A DNA stretch of 64,000 bases from Vandiemenella viatica (lineage: Eukaryota > Arthropoda > Insecta > Orthoptera > Morabidae). The notes below the pieces were generated by a model, which searched no databases, had not been told where the DNA came from, and saw only the letters and a program-made list of their open reading frames with translations. Both the position numbers and the translations under genes were made by a program. Where the stretch lies: NCBI GenBank assembly GCA_031002005.1, contig CM061920.1:115372095-115436094 (forward strand), in the 5' to 3' direction. This document shows positions 21,157 to 31,412 of the stretch, piece after piece; position 1 is the first letter of the stretch; every line of letters begins with the position of its first letter.

Positions 21157-22316
21157 TCAGTCATTCTTAGTTACCAAATTCCAAGAAGAAAATTCTTTCA
21201 CAGAGTAAAATGGATTCTGAAGCAGAAACTCTTTCAGTTTGGACTTAAAGTAGTTGGGTTTTTGTAGATAACATTTAATTTCTGTTGGTAAGACATTGAA
21301 TAAGGAAGCTCCAGTAAATGTTAACCCTTTCTGTACAATTGACAGTGATTTGTAATCCTTGTGAATATTATATTTATTCCTAGTATTATGGCTATGTATG
21401 TCAGCATTAAGATTGAAGTGTTCAGGATTTTCCACTACAAATGATAGTACGGAGTATACATACTGTGCTGGCATTGTTAGCACACCCAGGTTTTTAAATA
21501 GATTTCTGCACGACATCTGTGGGCTTGCTCCACAAATAGTTCTTATAGCACGTTTTTGCAATTTAAATACCCTCTGTGCTTGTGACGAGTTTCCCCAGAA
21601 TGAGATGCCATAAGTGAGCAGGGAATGAAAATATGCAAAATATACTAACTTTCTGGTTTTTATATTAGCTATTCTAGATATTACCCTAAGTGAAAATGTT
21701 GCAGAATTCAGTTTTTTAAGTTGTTGAATATGCTGTTTCCAGTTCAATTTGTTATCCATACATACACCCAGGAATTTTGTGAAATTACTTTCATTGATTG
21801 CTTTTCCTTCTGATATCACATTATAGCTGTCCTTTGTTTTATTTTTTGTAACAAACTGAAGTAACTGTGTCTTTTCTACATTAAGTATTAGTTTGTTGGC
21901 ATTAAACCACCTGTTAATTTTCTTTATAGCATCATTTGCTGTGTTTTCGAGGTTTTTACTGATGGGTCTTTCAACGATATGCTGGTATCATATGCAAAGA
22001 GCACCATATGTTCATTATCACCTAGTATATGTGGGATATCATTTATATAGATTAAGAACAGCAGAGGGCCAAGAATTGAGCCCTGAGGCACACCACATTT
22101 AACTATACCCCATTCTGAGTTTATAACATTTCCTTTATTAGCATCTTTCAGTGATACACACTGCTTTCTATTTTCCAGGTAAGATTTAAACCAAAGTCCT
22201 GGCTTACCACTAACTCCATAGTGGTCTAATTTACCTAGTAGAATCTCATGATCAACAGAGTGAAAAGCCTTAGCAAGATCACAGAATATACCTAGGGAAT
22301 TTAATTTTTTATGCAT
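21157..22316 (-). pseudogene. Family C reverse transcriptase, C-terminal half
   Basis: Two frames, 22316-21924 and 21819-21157, cover one protein with a frameshift between. Motifs: FCDLAKAFHSVDHEILL (first catalytic box with its aspartate), CGVPQGSILGPLLFLIYIND, then LFAYDTSISL where FADD is expected. The second box therefore has Tyr in place of the first catalytic Asp, and the enzyme could not polymerise. The C-terminal part reads KFLGVCMDNKLNW, then LLTYGISFWGNSS, RAIRTICGASPQMSCRNLF, HSHNTRNKY and FYSVKEFSSWN. It joins at 22326 to the RT N-terminal part beyond the LTR insertion. Confidence 0.85.
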
Positions 22317-22326
22317 TGATTCCAGT

Positions 22327-22697
22327 TATAACAGGGCTATTTATTCTTTCACAACCTTACCAGGCAAGCCATGTTATAAACTGCCAATGATTCCTTTTAT
22401 TTGATTCGGCAGTTGTTGCATATTAATGTAATGCATTTACGTGAACATAATATTTGCTAAACCAAGAAAAACCACACATATATGGAACACCAATAACATG
22501 AGACGTTTATTCAAAATCGTATATCCAAAATAACAAAACCTCTCGCAAGCTTAACACAGTCCTTGCTCTCTTTTGTCTCACTGTGATTACATGCCTCTCT
22601 CATACTAGTTATATTATTCTTTGGCAGCGCCCGCTGACCAAAGATAATTGTCACTTACAGTCAATACTTAGAAGCTAGTCTTAGCGTATATGCTACA
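22327..22697 (-). repeat. 3' LTR of the LTR element
   Basis: 371 bp; on the minus strand it begins TGTAGCATATACG and ends CCCTGTTATA. It matches the other LTR except for 5 substitutions. Confidence 0.95.
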
Positions 22698-22710
22698 CCT
22701 GCCCCCACTT
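22698..22710 (-). other. Polypurine tract
   Basis: Minus strand AAGTGGGGGCAGG immediately before the 3' LTR start TGTAGC, the standard plus-strand primer position. Confidence 0.8.
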
Positions 22711-23191
22711 CGAGGCAGATTAATAAATTTAGCACAATTTTTAAATTGCCGAGAAGTTATTGAACTACACAATGGATGATAACATTTTCTCCTTGAATAC
22801 AATGTCCAACAGTTCTTCTCAAATTTAGTTTGCAATGGCACACTATGCTAATAATTTCGATTAAAAATCCAAAGTATTTTCACAGTTTATATCAGTTCAC
22901 TATTTACAATTTTGCTTGTCACCAATTCCGGCATCATATGCACTATATAGCGTCCAATTCTATTATTGTTCGTTCGCCCTGACACGTACACTCAGTTCAG
23001 ATTAAAGATGCTCAAATTTCAGTCTTAACCATTACATTTATCATGCTACTTTCTCGTCACAACAAGGTGTTAACAATAAAATTACATACTACTATGAACC
23101 ATTGGATTGCTTTTCATGTTTCTGTTATGATACTATTCTGTTTTAAGATCAATACAATATTACTTTGACAATTACTTAACATTTTATCTTT

Positions 23192-23485
23192 TCAGTCCTT
23201 TGTTCTATACAATTTTAAATCAACCACATTTCTTAATCCTAGTATTTTATTAGATTTGGGATAAGCAAGCAAATAGGCGCTTGCGTTTGGCTTATCAACA
23301 ATCTTAAAAGGTCCGTGATAGATTTTAAAGAATTTTTTAATCTCTGCATTTATTTCGCAAGACTTTTGTTTTGTTTTCACCAATACCATATCTCCTAAAC
23401 TGAATTGATAATGGAAATACTTGCCCCCGATAAGCTTCTGGCATACACGTAGTTCTACCGTAGCTTTTTCTTCCGCCTCTTCCAA
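23192..23485 (-). pseudogene. Gypsy-like integrase C-terminal domain
   Basis: 97 codons overlapping the end of the coiled-coil ORF by 31 bases in another frame. It reads FSLGDMVLVKTKQKSCEINA, KKFFKIYHGPFKIVD, SAYLLAY and LRNVVDLKLYRTKD. This is the Pro-Phe-Lys-Ile type SH3-like fold at the end of gypsy integrases. The frame change is a one-base shift near 23470. It is the only recognisable pol sequence left in this element. Confidence 0.8.
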
Positions 23486-24933
23486 TTCCTTTCTGCAGCT
23501 TTTATATATTCTTCCAGTCCTTCATGTAATTTCTTTCTTGTTTTCCAGTTTTCCTTTTCATGAGACCATTCAACTACTTCTCTTGTACTTATATCAGGTG
23601 GGTACTCTTTTCTCAAATAATTTGAAGTAATTCGGTGTCGGCGGTCATCGATTGTGTCCTGAAACAATACTTCCATCGATCCCTTTTCATCTTTCCCGTC
23701 AAAAGAAACATATGTAGCGGCTTCTGTATTACCGCGCCGGAAAAATACATTTGTGCTTTTATAGCTACCTGGACCTGGTACAATATTCTTTTCTTCGGTT
23801 CCCATCTGCAATACATTTTCATCTTCTTCTTCGTCATAACTCCTTATAAAAAATATTCTTACTTCACTTTCGTCATTTTCTTCATATTTATTCTCGCTAC
23901 TTCTGCATTCGTACTCTTCCCCATCGCTGCTAAGAACATATTCACTTTCTTCACATTCATTAATACTTAAAGGTAGCTTGCTATCATTATCTGCTAATTC
24001 TTCTTCCTCGAATGTATCTTTTAACGACTCGTTTCGTGCTTCCACTATACTCACTTTTTCTTCAACAGCTTCTTCATTACTTCGTACTTGGCCTTCCAAA
24101 ATTTCTTCCATTTTATTTTCCACATTTTTCTGACTTTCTTCTATTTTTTGATTTAATGACATTTCTACAGTTTCAACAATAATTTTCTCCTTTTCTTCCA
24201 TATAGTGATCCATTAAAACAACGACATCTTGATCCATAACTTGCTTGATTTCAATAGTATCTTCCCTCATTATGTTCAGTTCTTTTTCTGTTTCCTTCTC
24301 CACCTTCAAAATTCTTCCAGACACACTTATTATCAATTCTTCTGTCCTTTTAATATTCTGATTAATACTATCCGTAATCCTTTTCTCAGATTCTTGACTA
24401 CTTTGTATAACTTGCGTGATTTTTTCATTAATTATTCTGATGTCTTGTCTGATTTTTTCTTGGCTCTGTTCAAATCCTTGTCTGGTTTTTTCTTGGCTCT
24501 CTTCAAATCTTCGGATGTCTTGTCTGGTTTTTTCTTGGCTCTGTTCAAATCCTCGGATGGCATTTAATATCAATTCTAGATCCGTACTCATTTCTCGAAT
24601 ATCGTTCGGTCGATCTGGCTTTGGTGAAACTGCACTCTCTATCAAATTTTGACCACCATTAACATTATTCTCTTCATTAATTAATTCATTATTTTCAGTA
24701 TTATTATGAAGTTGACTATTTGCAACATAACCGGAAGGCTTAACTTTACTACCGTTAATAATAATACTATCAAAGGATTCATTTTGAATAAGATTGTTGT
24801 CGCCAAAGACTCCCATTAAATTTACATAGCTGTCATCAAAACTTACTATTTCTGAACTTTTCAAATCTATTTCGGAAACACTACCTTCAAATTCTCCCAA
24901 ATCACCTTCAGCACTCATTCTAGATAGTGTCAT
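23455..24933 (-). CDS. Gag-like coiled-coil protein fused to integrase C-terminal part
   Basis: 492 codons starting at ATG 24933; a second candidate start is Met115 (MSTDLELILNAI), which better matches usual gag starts. The N-terminal 110 residues are acidic and low in complexity. Residues about 120-310 are predicted helical and heptad-rich, with a threefold repeat of a FEQSQEKTRQDIR-type unit at 129-167. An acidic E/D/S stretch occupies about 310-385. From about 410 the sequence (LRKEYPPDISTREVVEWSHE, then an AER-rich helix) looks like the segment before the integrase C-terminal domain. The frame then shifts by one base into the ORF at 23192-23485. I infer that an internal deletion joined gag to the end of pol. 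It could be structural protein for trans-packaged copies; no zinc knuckle is visible. Confidence 0.75.
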   Translation of the reverse strand: MTLSRMSAEGDLGEFEGSVSEIDLKSSEIVSFDDSYVNLMGVFGDNNLIQNESFDSIIINGSKVKPSGYVANSQLHNNTENNELINEENNVNGGQNLIESAVSPKPDRPNDIREMSTDLELILNAIRGFEQSQEKTRQDIRRFEESQEKTRQGFEQSQEKIRQDIRIINEKITQVIQSSQESEKRITDSINQNIKRTEELIISVSGRILKVEKETEKELNIMREDTIEIKQVMDQDVVVLMDHYMEEKEKIIVETVEMSLNQKIEESQKNVENKMEEILEGQVRSNEEAVEEKVSIVEARNESLKDTFEEEELADNDSKLPLSINECEESEYVLSSDGEEYECRSSENKYEENDESEVRIFFIRSYDEEEDENVLQMGTEEKNIVPGPGSYKSTNVFFRRGNTEAATYVSFDGKDEKGSMEVLFQDTIDDRRHRITSNYLRKEYPPDISTREVVEWSHEKENWKTRKKLHEGLEEYIKAAERNWKRRKKKLR

Positions 24934-25358
24934 ACAATTATTATATATAATACATATATTACAAGCAAAACAAAAGTGTTACTACTCAAGAGAGCCAATC
25001 CCCACAGCAAAAATCACTGCTTCAGACTTAACTTCTTTACTATACACTACTCACTCCTTATCAAAAACTAACTAATTTAATACCGAAGAAAGACAGTCTC
25101 AATAACAATCACTGCTTCAGTTTAAATTTCTTTACGGTACGTTATTCACTCAGTGTTCAAATTTTAATTACTTTTTTTTATGACTGATGATTACTTTCAC
25201 CTCAAAACTTATAAATGAAATGTTCTCTACTTGCCGCGCTGCGTAGAATGAAAATCTGGAACTCGCCGCTGCCACTGCGTCATCAGAAGTCCATTCGTTT
25301 AGGGTGCTATGCTCATTAGTAGTAATTAACACCCATAAATCCTGGCAGGGTCGCCAAA
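24934..25358 (-). other. Leader of the LTR element
   Basis: Untranslated leader between primer site and ATG. A segment around AATCACTGCTTCAG is duplicated in tandem at about 25010-25075 and 25108-25155. No ORF. Confidence 0.6.
25339..25356 (-). other. Primer-binding site, tRNA-Arg type
   Basis: Minus strand TGGCGACCCTGCCAGGAT, two bases inside the 5' LTR. It fits the 3' end of an insect-type tRNA-Arg with CCA, judged from memory of that tRNA, with one mismatch over most of its length. Confidence 0.7.
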
Positions 25359-25729
25359 TATAACAGGGCTATTTATTCTTTCCCAACCTTACCAGGCAAG
25401 CCATGTTATAAACTGCCAATGATTCCTTTTATTTGTTTCGGCAGTTGTTGCATATTAATGTAATGCATTTACGTGAACATAATATTTGCTAAACCAAGAA
25501 AAACCACACATATATGGAACACCAATAACATGAGACGTTTATTCAAAATCATATATCCAAAATAACAAAACCTCTCGCAAGCTTAACGCAGTCCTTGCTC
25601 TCTTTTGTCTCACTGCGATTACATGCCTCTCTCATACTAGTTATATTATTCTTTGGCAGCGCCCGCTGACCAAAGATAATTGTCACTTACAGTCAATACT
25701 TAGAAGCTAGTCTTAGCGTATATGCTACA
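25359..25729 (-). repeat. 5' LTR of the LTR element
   Basis: 371 bp, colinear partner of 22327-22697. Both lie inside the RT gene of the family C element, whose two halves flank the pair. Confidence 0.95.
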
Positions 25730-26735
25730 CAGTATGTTGTTTACAAAAGCAAAAATTGCTGAATCTGTTGAAACACCTTGTCTAAAACCAAACAGTACTT
25801 TACTGAGTAGGTCATTCTCTTGTAGATGTGCATACACCCTTCTGTACATTGCTTTTTCAAAGATTTTTGAAAATGCTGGTAGAAGTGAAATGGGTCTGTA
25901 ATTCTCCATTTTTGAGGTATCACCCTTTTTATAAAGCGGTTTGATTATTGACTTCTTGAGTGAGTCAGGGAAGATACCTTCTTCAAAAGAACTATTACAA
26001 ATATGACTAATAACTCTACTAATGCTGGTGTTACATTGTTTCACTACATGGGTTGAAACCTCATCATAACCAAATGACTTTTTATTTTTGAGGGATTTAA
26101 TAATTTTTTCAATTTCATTTTGACTGGTTGGAAATAGAGACATAGGTGCTGATTTTGGTGACAAGGATTTAAGTATTGCTATAGCATCCATATTCCCATT
26201 ATATTTTCCTTTTATTTTTTCAGCAACTGTTAAGAAGTAATTATTGAAAGCACTTCCTACATAAGAGGGGTCATTTACAAGTTTATCATTAACGCTATTA
26301 GATATAGGTTTATGTTCAAGAGATCGTACAGTTTTTTCTCTTTTAATAATGTTCCAAACACTTTTTATCTTATTATCTGAACTACTAATCTCATCGTCTA
26401 TGGCCAAACGTTTAGATTCTTTTATTACTTTGGTTAAAATACTACAGTAAGTTTTGTAATGTTGTTTGAGAAGCATTTTATCAGTATTCCTAACTTTTAC
26501 ATATAATTCCCTTTTATGTGTGCAAGATGTTTTAATACCAACTGTAACCCAATTTTTGTTTACTCGTTTTTGACCAATTGGAGCTAGTTTTGTAGGGAGA
26601 CACCTTTCGTAAATTTCCAAAAACCTTTGGTGAAAGTAATTGAATTTATTATTTACCCCTTTTAATTTATAAACAGTGCTCCAGTCCTCATTGAGAAGTT
26701 CATCATTTAATGTTTTTATTGAATTGTTCTTTAAT
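25730..26735 (-). pseudogene. Family C reverse transcriptase, N-terminal half
   Basis: Continuous open frame from 26735, entering at LVRPLKNNSIKTLNDELLN, down to the LTR element's target site. It holds the linker after the endonuclease (NNKFNYFHQRFLEIYERCLP, KNWVTVGIKTS), then RT domain 1 KSLKNKKSFGYDEVSTHVVK, SLKKSIIKPLYKKGD, NYRPISLLPAFSKIFEKAM and FGFRQGVSTDSAIFAFVN. The catalytic boxes are on the other side of the LTR insertion (21924-22316). Codons upstream of 26735 in the same frame belong to the hAT end. Confidence 0.88.
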
Positions 26736-26743
26736 GGCCTAAC

Positions 26744-27846
26744 TAGTGTTGTAAAAAAACAATTTTTTTTCTGACGTGAAAAAAAAAACATGAAAAAAAC
26801 TGTGAAAAAAAAACATGTTTTTTTTCTGGGACATGTTTTTTTTCATAACTACTAAATTTCAAATTTTTAAGGCATTTATCATTTAATATGACTGTTTTAA
26901 AGGTTATACTAAGTACTTACCTTACTTTTAAATCTACTATAACTTTCTGGTTCAGTAGAAAAAAAATTACAAAAATATTGGTAACATCGACTGAAGTTTT
27001 CTTTTACGAAAGGGGACTTCCCGAAAAGGCTAGGTTGCGTGAGAAGGAATCCCCGTTCGGCCGTTCCCCATTGTTTGGATTGATACTCGCTATTTGAACT
27101 AGTGCTGCCAGGCCCTACAAATTTATCTGTAGACCTACGAATCTTTTCAAAAAATTAGGAAATATAACTACGGTTTTTTGCCTCTTTTTGTTACTTGTTA
27201 TGCTTTCCTTATATTCGTATACTTGTTAAACTCGCAGCGTATAGTGATAATACTGAGTCATTGTCAGTAATTATGAATAATTTCCTTGCAACCGTTGGCG
27301 TAAACCAACGATTGAAAACAAATAAAGCTCCTATTTTGTATGATAATATATTTAAATTCAAACTTAAAAGACCGTAATACAGAACTATCGGCGCAGTATT
27401 CATTCAGAGTGTGTACTTTGCTCACAATTTAAAATTGCAAACTCAAAAGCTTTTGCATGCAATACAACCGGTAAAAGAAAATGTAACTAAGTTATGGATC
27501 TAGAGGGGACAGAAGTAGAAACAGAAAATTCCAACTCCGACCGAACTAGTGTTGGTAGTACTGATACTAGTGAATGTGGTTCCGACATAGAAGATGAATG
27601 AAAAATTATGTTACCTATATAGATACATTTATGAATCATTATGTAAGATATTATATGATTTAGTAAGGTTTAAAACACACATGTAAAATGTAAGTTCCAT
27701 AAATAAAACTATAATTTATCAAATATATAGTTTTCTGAAAAAAAACCAAATTCAGAAAAAAAACGAGGGTGCTAAGTTTTTTTTCATGTTTTTTTTCACA
27801 AATCTGAAAAAAAAACATTTTGTTTTTTTTTCAGTTTGCAACACTA
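26744..27846. mobile_element. Non-autonomous hAT with poly-T rich ends
   Basis: 8-bp duplication GGCCTAAC at 26736-26743 and 27847-27854, identical. The ends read TAGTGTTGTAAAAAAAC and, inverted, TAGTGTTGCAAACTG. Both ends hold several long T or A runs around an AAAAACATG motif. The 1103-bp body has no transposase, only a short acidic frame MDLEGTEVETENSNSDRTS near 27493-27600 that could be a transposase tail. It interrupts the family C element between endonuclease and RT. Confidence 0.92.
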
Positions 27847-27977
27847 GGCCTAACTCTGACAAATCCTTTCTTTTTGTTATTTTCATTTCCCACAACATCC
27901 AAAGTAATTATTTGAGCATTATGGTCTGACAAACCATTTTCCATTGGGATTGTTCCATGTATTTCTAATTTATTGGG

Positions 27978-28562
27978 CTATAAAAAAATGTTATCAATAA
28001 TGGTACTACTATTTTTTTGTGTTCTAGTTGGGAAATTTACAGTTTGATAGAGATTGAATGATCTAAGCATTCCTAGAAGATAATCTGTCTGGTTACATTC
28101 TACAGCAAAATTTATGTTGAAGTCTCCACAGAGGATAATTTCCCTTTTAGTTCGTGATAAATTTATTAGAACCGCTTCAAGTTTATTACAAAATTTACTG
28201 AAGTCTCCTGTGGGAGCCCTATAAACTGTCAGCACTATAAGATATTTGTTTTCTAATTCTAACTGTATTGCACAACATTCAAAATCTTGTTCTATACAGT
28301 ATTTACTTACATCTAATGATTGTGTCTCAGTATTTTCTCTTACATATATTGCTGCACCACCCATTCTCATCTCTGACCTGCAATAACATGAAGCTAATCT
28401 ATATCCAATAAAAGGGAGGAAACATATTTCAGAATTCTTTAGATGATGTTCTGTCAGACATATGATATTTATGCTAAGATTCAATGATTTTTGGGTTTCT
28501 TCTATAGATATTATCAACTCATCAAGTTTGCTTGAAATACCCCTAATGTTCTGATGGAACAA
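27978..28562 (-). pseudogene. Family C AP-endonuclease domain
   Basis: 194 open codons: MFHQNIRGISSKLDELIISI at the start (N-Q-N-I-R-G motif), IICLTEHHL, GYRLASCYCR, GGAAIYVR, LIVLTVYRAP, ILCGDFNINF, then PTRTQKNSSTIIDNIFL. This is the order of an apurinic-like endonuclease of CR1/Jockey-type elements. The next segment (SDH box) would lie near 27900, where the hAT and degenerate sequence follow. The initial Met aligns with the usual N-terminus of this domain, and ORF1 lies about 60 bp upstream. Confidence 0.88.
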
Positions 28563-28619
28563 AGCTTATTTTAGACTTACATTCTTTATTTTTGACTGTA
28601 ATATCATTATGTACATTTC

Positions 28620-28990
28620 TTAAATAACACTACCTACTCTTGATATTTGGCCTAAAAAAGACTGAGTCCTACCACCAATTACCACTGGGATGGGGTTCAC
28701 ATCCAACCTGCCTCTCCTGATGCTACTGGCAATCATTTGCGTTAGCCTCTGTTTGCCCCAAATATTCAGGTGGAGTCCATGGGAGGTATGGTCACTCCGT
28801 GTTATGCAAGAAACATCTATCAGACCAATGTGTGTTCGGTCAGTCTGACACAATGCACGCTTCAGATCTGCCTGTGTACGCTGTACATGACCACGCATCC
28901 AGGGTTGATCATAATGCTTGAAGATGTCAACAAAACCAACATTGGTGTGAGTGGTGTTTTTAGCAATGTTGTCAATGTCTGTAACGTGGA
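28620..28990 (-). pseudogene. Family C ORF1, SGNH esterase C-terminus
   Basis: The frame reads HVTDIDNIAKNTTHTNVGFV (near 28986-28930), then VDIFKHYDQPWMRGHVQ and ends SDHTSHGLHLNIWGKQRLTQ, IASSIRRGR. The HGLHLN-GK block is the catalytic His block of the SGNH esterase found in ORF1 of CR1-type elements. The N-terminal part with the catalytic Ser is not recognised beyond 29030. Stop at 28620. ORF1 esterase plus endonuclease-RT supports a CR1-type assignment. Confidence 0.75.
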
Positions 28991-29030
28991 ATCATAAGAC
29001 ATACCAAACAACTGCATTGAGATTCTAAGC

Positions 29031-29384
29031 ATTTAAACAGTGAAAACCTTATCAAAATCTGCTCAGAAGTTTCTGAGCTTTTATATGACAAATTTATCCA
29101 GTTTTCGTTTTATAGATATAGAAGAGTATATTGACATTTGGTGTCCATTTGTACAACTTTACATCACAACAATAAATGGTTTAAATTGCTCATATATCTT
29201 ACTAAACTAATTAATAAATACAAATTGCTGATAACCTACTATTACCTGAATTATAAACATTTACAATTTAAGTATACAAATATACTAAGTTTAAAAATTA
29301 CACATTAAAATTTTCTCATACTAATTCATATCTCAAAATACAAGACTGTAAAAACTTATCTTGATTAAATGGTTTTACCTTCAA
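29031..29384. other. Non-coding, nothing recognised
   Basis: AT-rich spacer between family C and family A copies; it may contain the eroded 5' end of family C. Confidence 0.4.
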
Positions 29385-29860
29385 AGGAGCAAGAAGCGCC
29401 ATTGAAGAGATGTGGCATCGATTTATATGCTTAGGCAGAGAAGGTATGGACATACATATAACCAAGTGAACAATCAAGGAAGGGAATGGTCCACCACGGC
29501 ATACACGCGTAGAGGCTACTCACACACTTAAGAAGGACAAGGTATCATAGTAATTTAGAAAAGTTAAATGACAAGGGGTATGTGTTTAAAATGGATGTGT
29601 GAGGCCGTTAATGACTTCTGTTGCAAATTCTTTCAGAGAGCCTCACTGAAAACCAAAGAATTTTTGCTATACATAAAAAAGTCAGTTGTAGCAACAATAT
29701 GCCAGTACTAATGCAAGATGTTTGTGCAGTTGACAACAGCCATAACAAGCCTTATAATATTAAACACCAAGTTTAAAAATTCATTCACTGATGAAAATAT
29801 GGAAAACATAACCATTTTCCCACATCATGTGGAATTAAAGATGGATTCAGTACTGTGAAG
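29385..29860 (+). pseudogene. Family A copy 4, segment 1 (linker before RT)
   Basis: Aligns with 17495-17995 (GAAGAGATGTGGCATCGATT, GAGAGCCTCACTGAAAACC, TTCATTCACTGATGAAAA). Many frameshifts. The collinear continuation lies at 34146 after the LTR remnant. Confidence 0.75.
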
Positions 29861-29884
29861 GTCGTTTTGACTATGGCATACTGT

Positions 29885-30290
29885 TACTTTTGTATGGCTG
29901 GTATGAAAATTGGGTCAAAGGGATGATTTTATTATTGCACTTACTTGGAGAAATTTTTCAGCTATCATTCAGACTGCTCACAGTCAGTCTTCTTTAACTG
30001 ACCTCTTCTACTTGATGTTATATGACTGGTTAAATACCGGACACCATTTTTTCCTTGTAAGGGGTATTAGTGAAAGTGGTTCTGGCACTAAAAATGAAAG
30101 TCTGTCATGGAGTATCTCGATTTATTTGGAAACAAAGTCATGCAAATACAGTTGTGAGTATGCCTGGAAGCTAGAGTCCACACCACTTATTGGAACCAAT
30201 CAATTAAGATGGAAATATTAAAAACTTATGGTAACCTGGGCTTACGGGAACTCTCAAGGATTGAAGTGTGCAGGTCAAATGCTGGTTGGT
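29885..30290 (-). repeat. Putative diverged LTR (left)
   Basis: Aligned with 33515-33890 over almost its whole length but with many indels; exact ends not determined. Confidence 0.55.
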
Positions 30291-30399
30291 AGCCAATGAC
30301 TATTTCAACATTTTTAATCACCAATACTGCAATTTCTTTACTAGAATCGATTCCCGTAATTTTACAATTAGGTGGAATTAAATCTTAATCACATACTTC

Positions 30400-31390
30400 T
30401 GCTCTTAATAAAAAGAATTCTGCACCTGAATCAATTAAAAATCCCATGTATGTAGGCTACTATGCCTAATTAGGAAATTTTCCCCCTGGAATGTGCTGCT
30501 TGCGAGCAAAACGAACATTTTTTACCATTGCGGACAATCTGATGGGATCTCGATTACCTGAAACCAGTTTTACTGCTTATTGTTAGTAGTGTTCTAATTC
30601 TTCTTTTCATGTTGATGGCAGTAATAGTTTAGTAAAAATAGACAAACTTTCAGCTTATTCCTTATCGGATACAGCACATCCACCCTTGTTATTATGACTG
30701 CAACTCCCTGAATCTCCGTTTCCATGACAATTGTTTATTGAACCCCTTTGTGTTGGGATTTCCCTTATTTTTTTATATGACAAGGACACATTCTTAGCAT
30801 TAAATCTACCCACAGGGCTTACAGTTACTCCAGTCAGGTGATTTCTTACTCTCTTCCTGAAATTATGAAAGCAATACTTTTGTTTATGTCCATGCTGGCA
30901 ACAACACATTATTATTATTTTTATGGAATATTTGTTTAGCAAGTCTGGACCCACCCTCTACTGCAGCTTTATTTGTAACCTGTTTGTAAAGGATTACACA
31001 TTCTAGAGATTCATTGAACATCTTTGGGTGGTGCTGCAATGAAACAAATTCAGAGACATTAGTATCTTCACGAGAAAGAAAAATCTCTTATGCACTGGTA
31101 AAATTTATAATTAATGAAAAGGTCATGCTTCTCCTCCCCTGATAACTCGTGTGATTGACTATTAATAAATCTTGATCAGTCTGCAAATTTGTCTATCAAT
31201 TCTCCAACTCCATGTATCAAATTTCTTAATTTTCATGACAAAAACTGGCACTGATTTTTTGTTCAAATCTCTTAATTCCTCTTTTAAACCTCAACATGTA
31301 GCCAGTTTGCATCTTTTACTATAATGCGTATGAAATCCCATCTAAATGACTCTTAAGAATATGCAACTAAACCTTTGTTGACAAATCAAT
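30400..31390 (-). pseudogene. Gag zinc knuckle and aspartic protease remnant
   Basis: Minus strand. A gag part with helices is readable near 31340-30960 (for example LIHGVGELIDKFADLSRFI). It is followed by a zinc-knuckle-like CCCQHGHKQKYCFHN near 30910-30866 and by MGFLIDSGAEFFLLRAEV near 30456-30400, which carries the D-S-G triad of retroviral-type proteases. The order gag-knuckle-protease fits a gypsy-like element. Frames are broken repeatedly, and the expected RT downstream is absent: the putative LTR follows directly at 30290. Confidence 0.65.
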
Positions 31391-31412
31391 TATGTCTCAT
31401 ATGTTTTCGAGT

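Larger units (their letters stand above)
22327..25729 (-). mobile_element. Young, internally deleted gypsy-like LTR retrotransposon
   Basis: 3403 bp, with identical-length 371-bp LTRs and the 4-bp target duplication CAGT (22323-22326 and 25730-25733). It lies on the minus strand, with a tRNA-Arg-like primer site next to the 5' LTR and a polypurine tract next to the 3' LTR. It encodes a coiled-coil gag-like ORF running directly into an integrase C-terminus. Protease, RT, RNase H and integrase core are missing, so it is non-autonomous. The LTRs differ at 5 positions, indicating recent insertion. Confidence 0.92.
20613..29030 (-). mobile_element. CR1-like non-LTR element with esterase ORF (family C), split twice
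   Basis: Reads 29030 to 20613 on the minus strand: an esterase-like ORF1, endonuclease, RT and a 3' UTR ending in AATAAAAA at 20613. The RT is cut by an LTR retrotransposon (22327-25729) and the endonuclease-RT linker by a hAT (26744-27846). Both have exact target duplications. The 3' end abuts the Penelope-like terminus. Confidence 0.8.

Noticed and set aside
23635..24567. Hydrophobic plus-strand frames resembling membrane proteins
   Set aside because: Antisense shadows of the acidic, lysine-rich gag-like ORF, whose complement encodes Phe/Leu/Ser.
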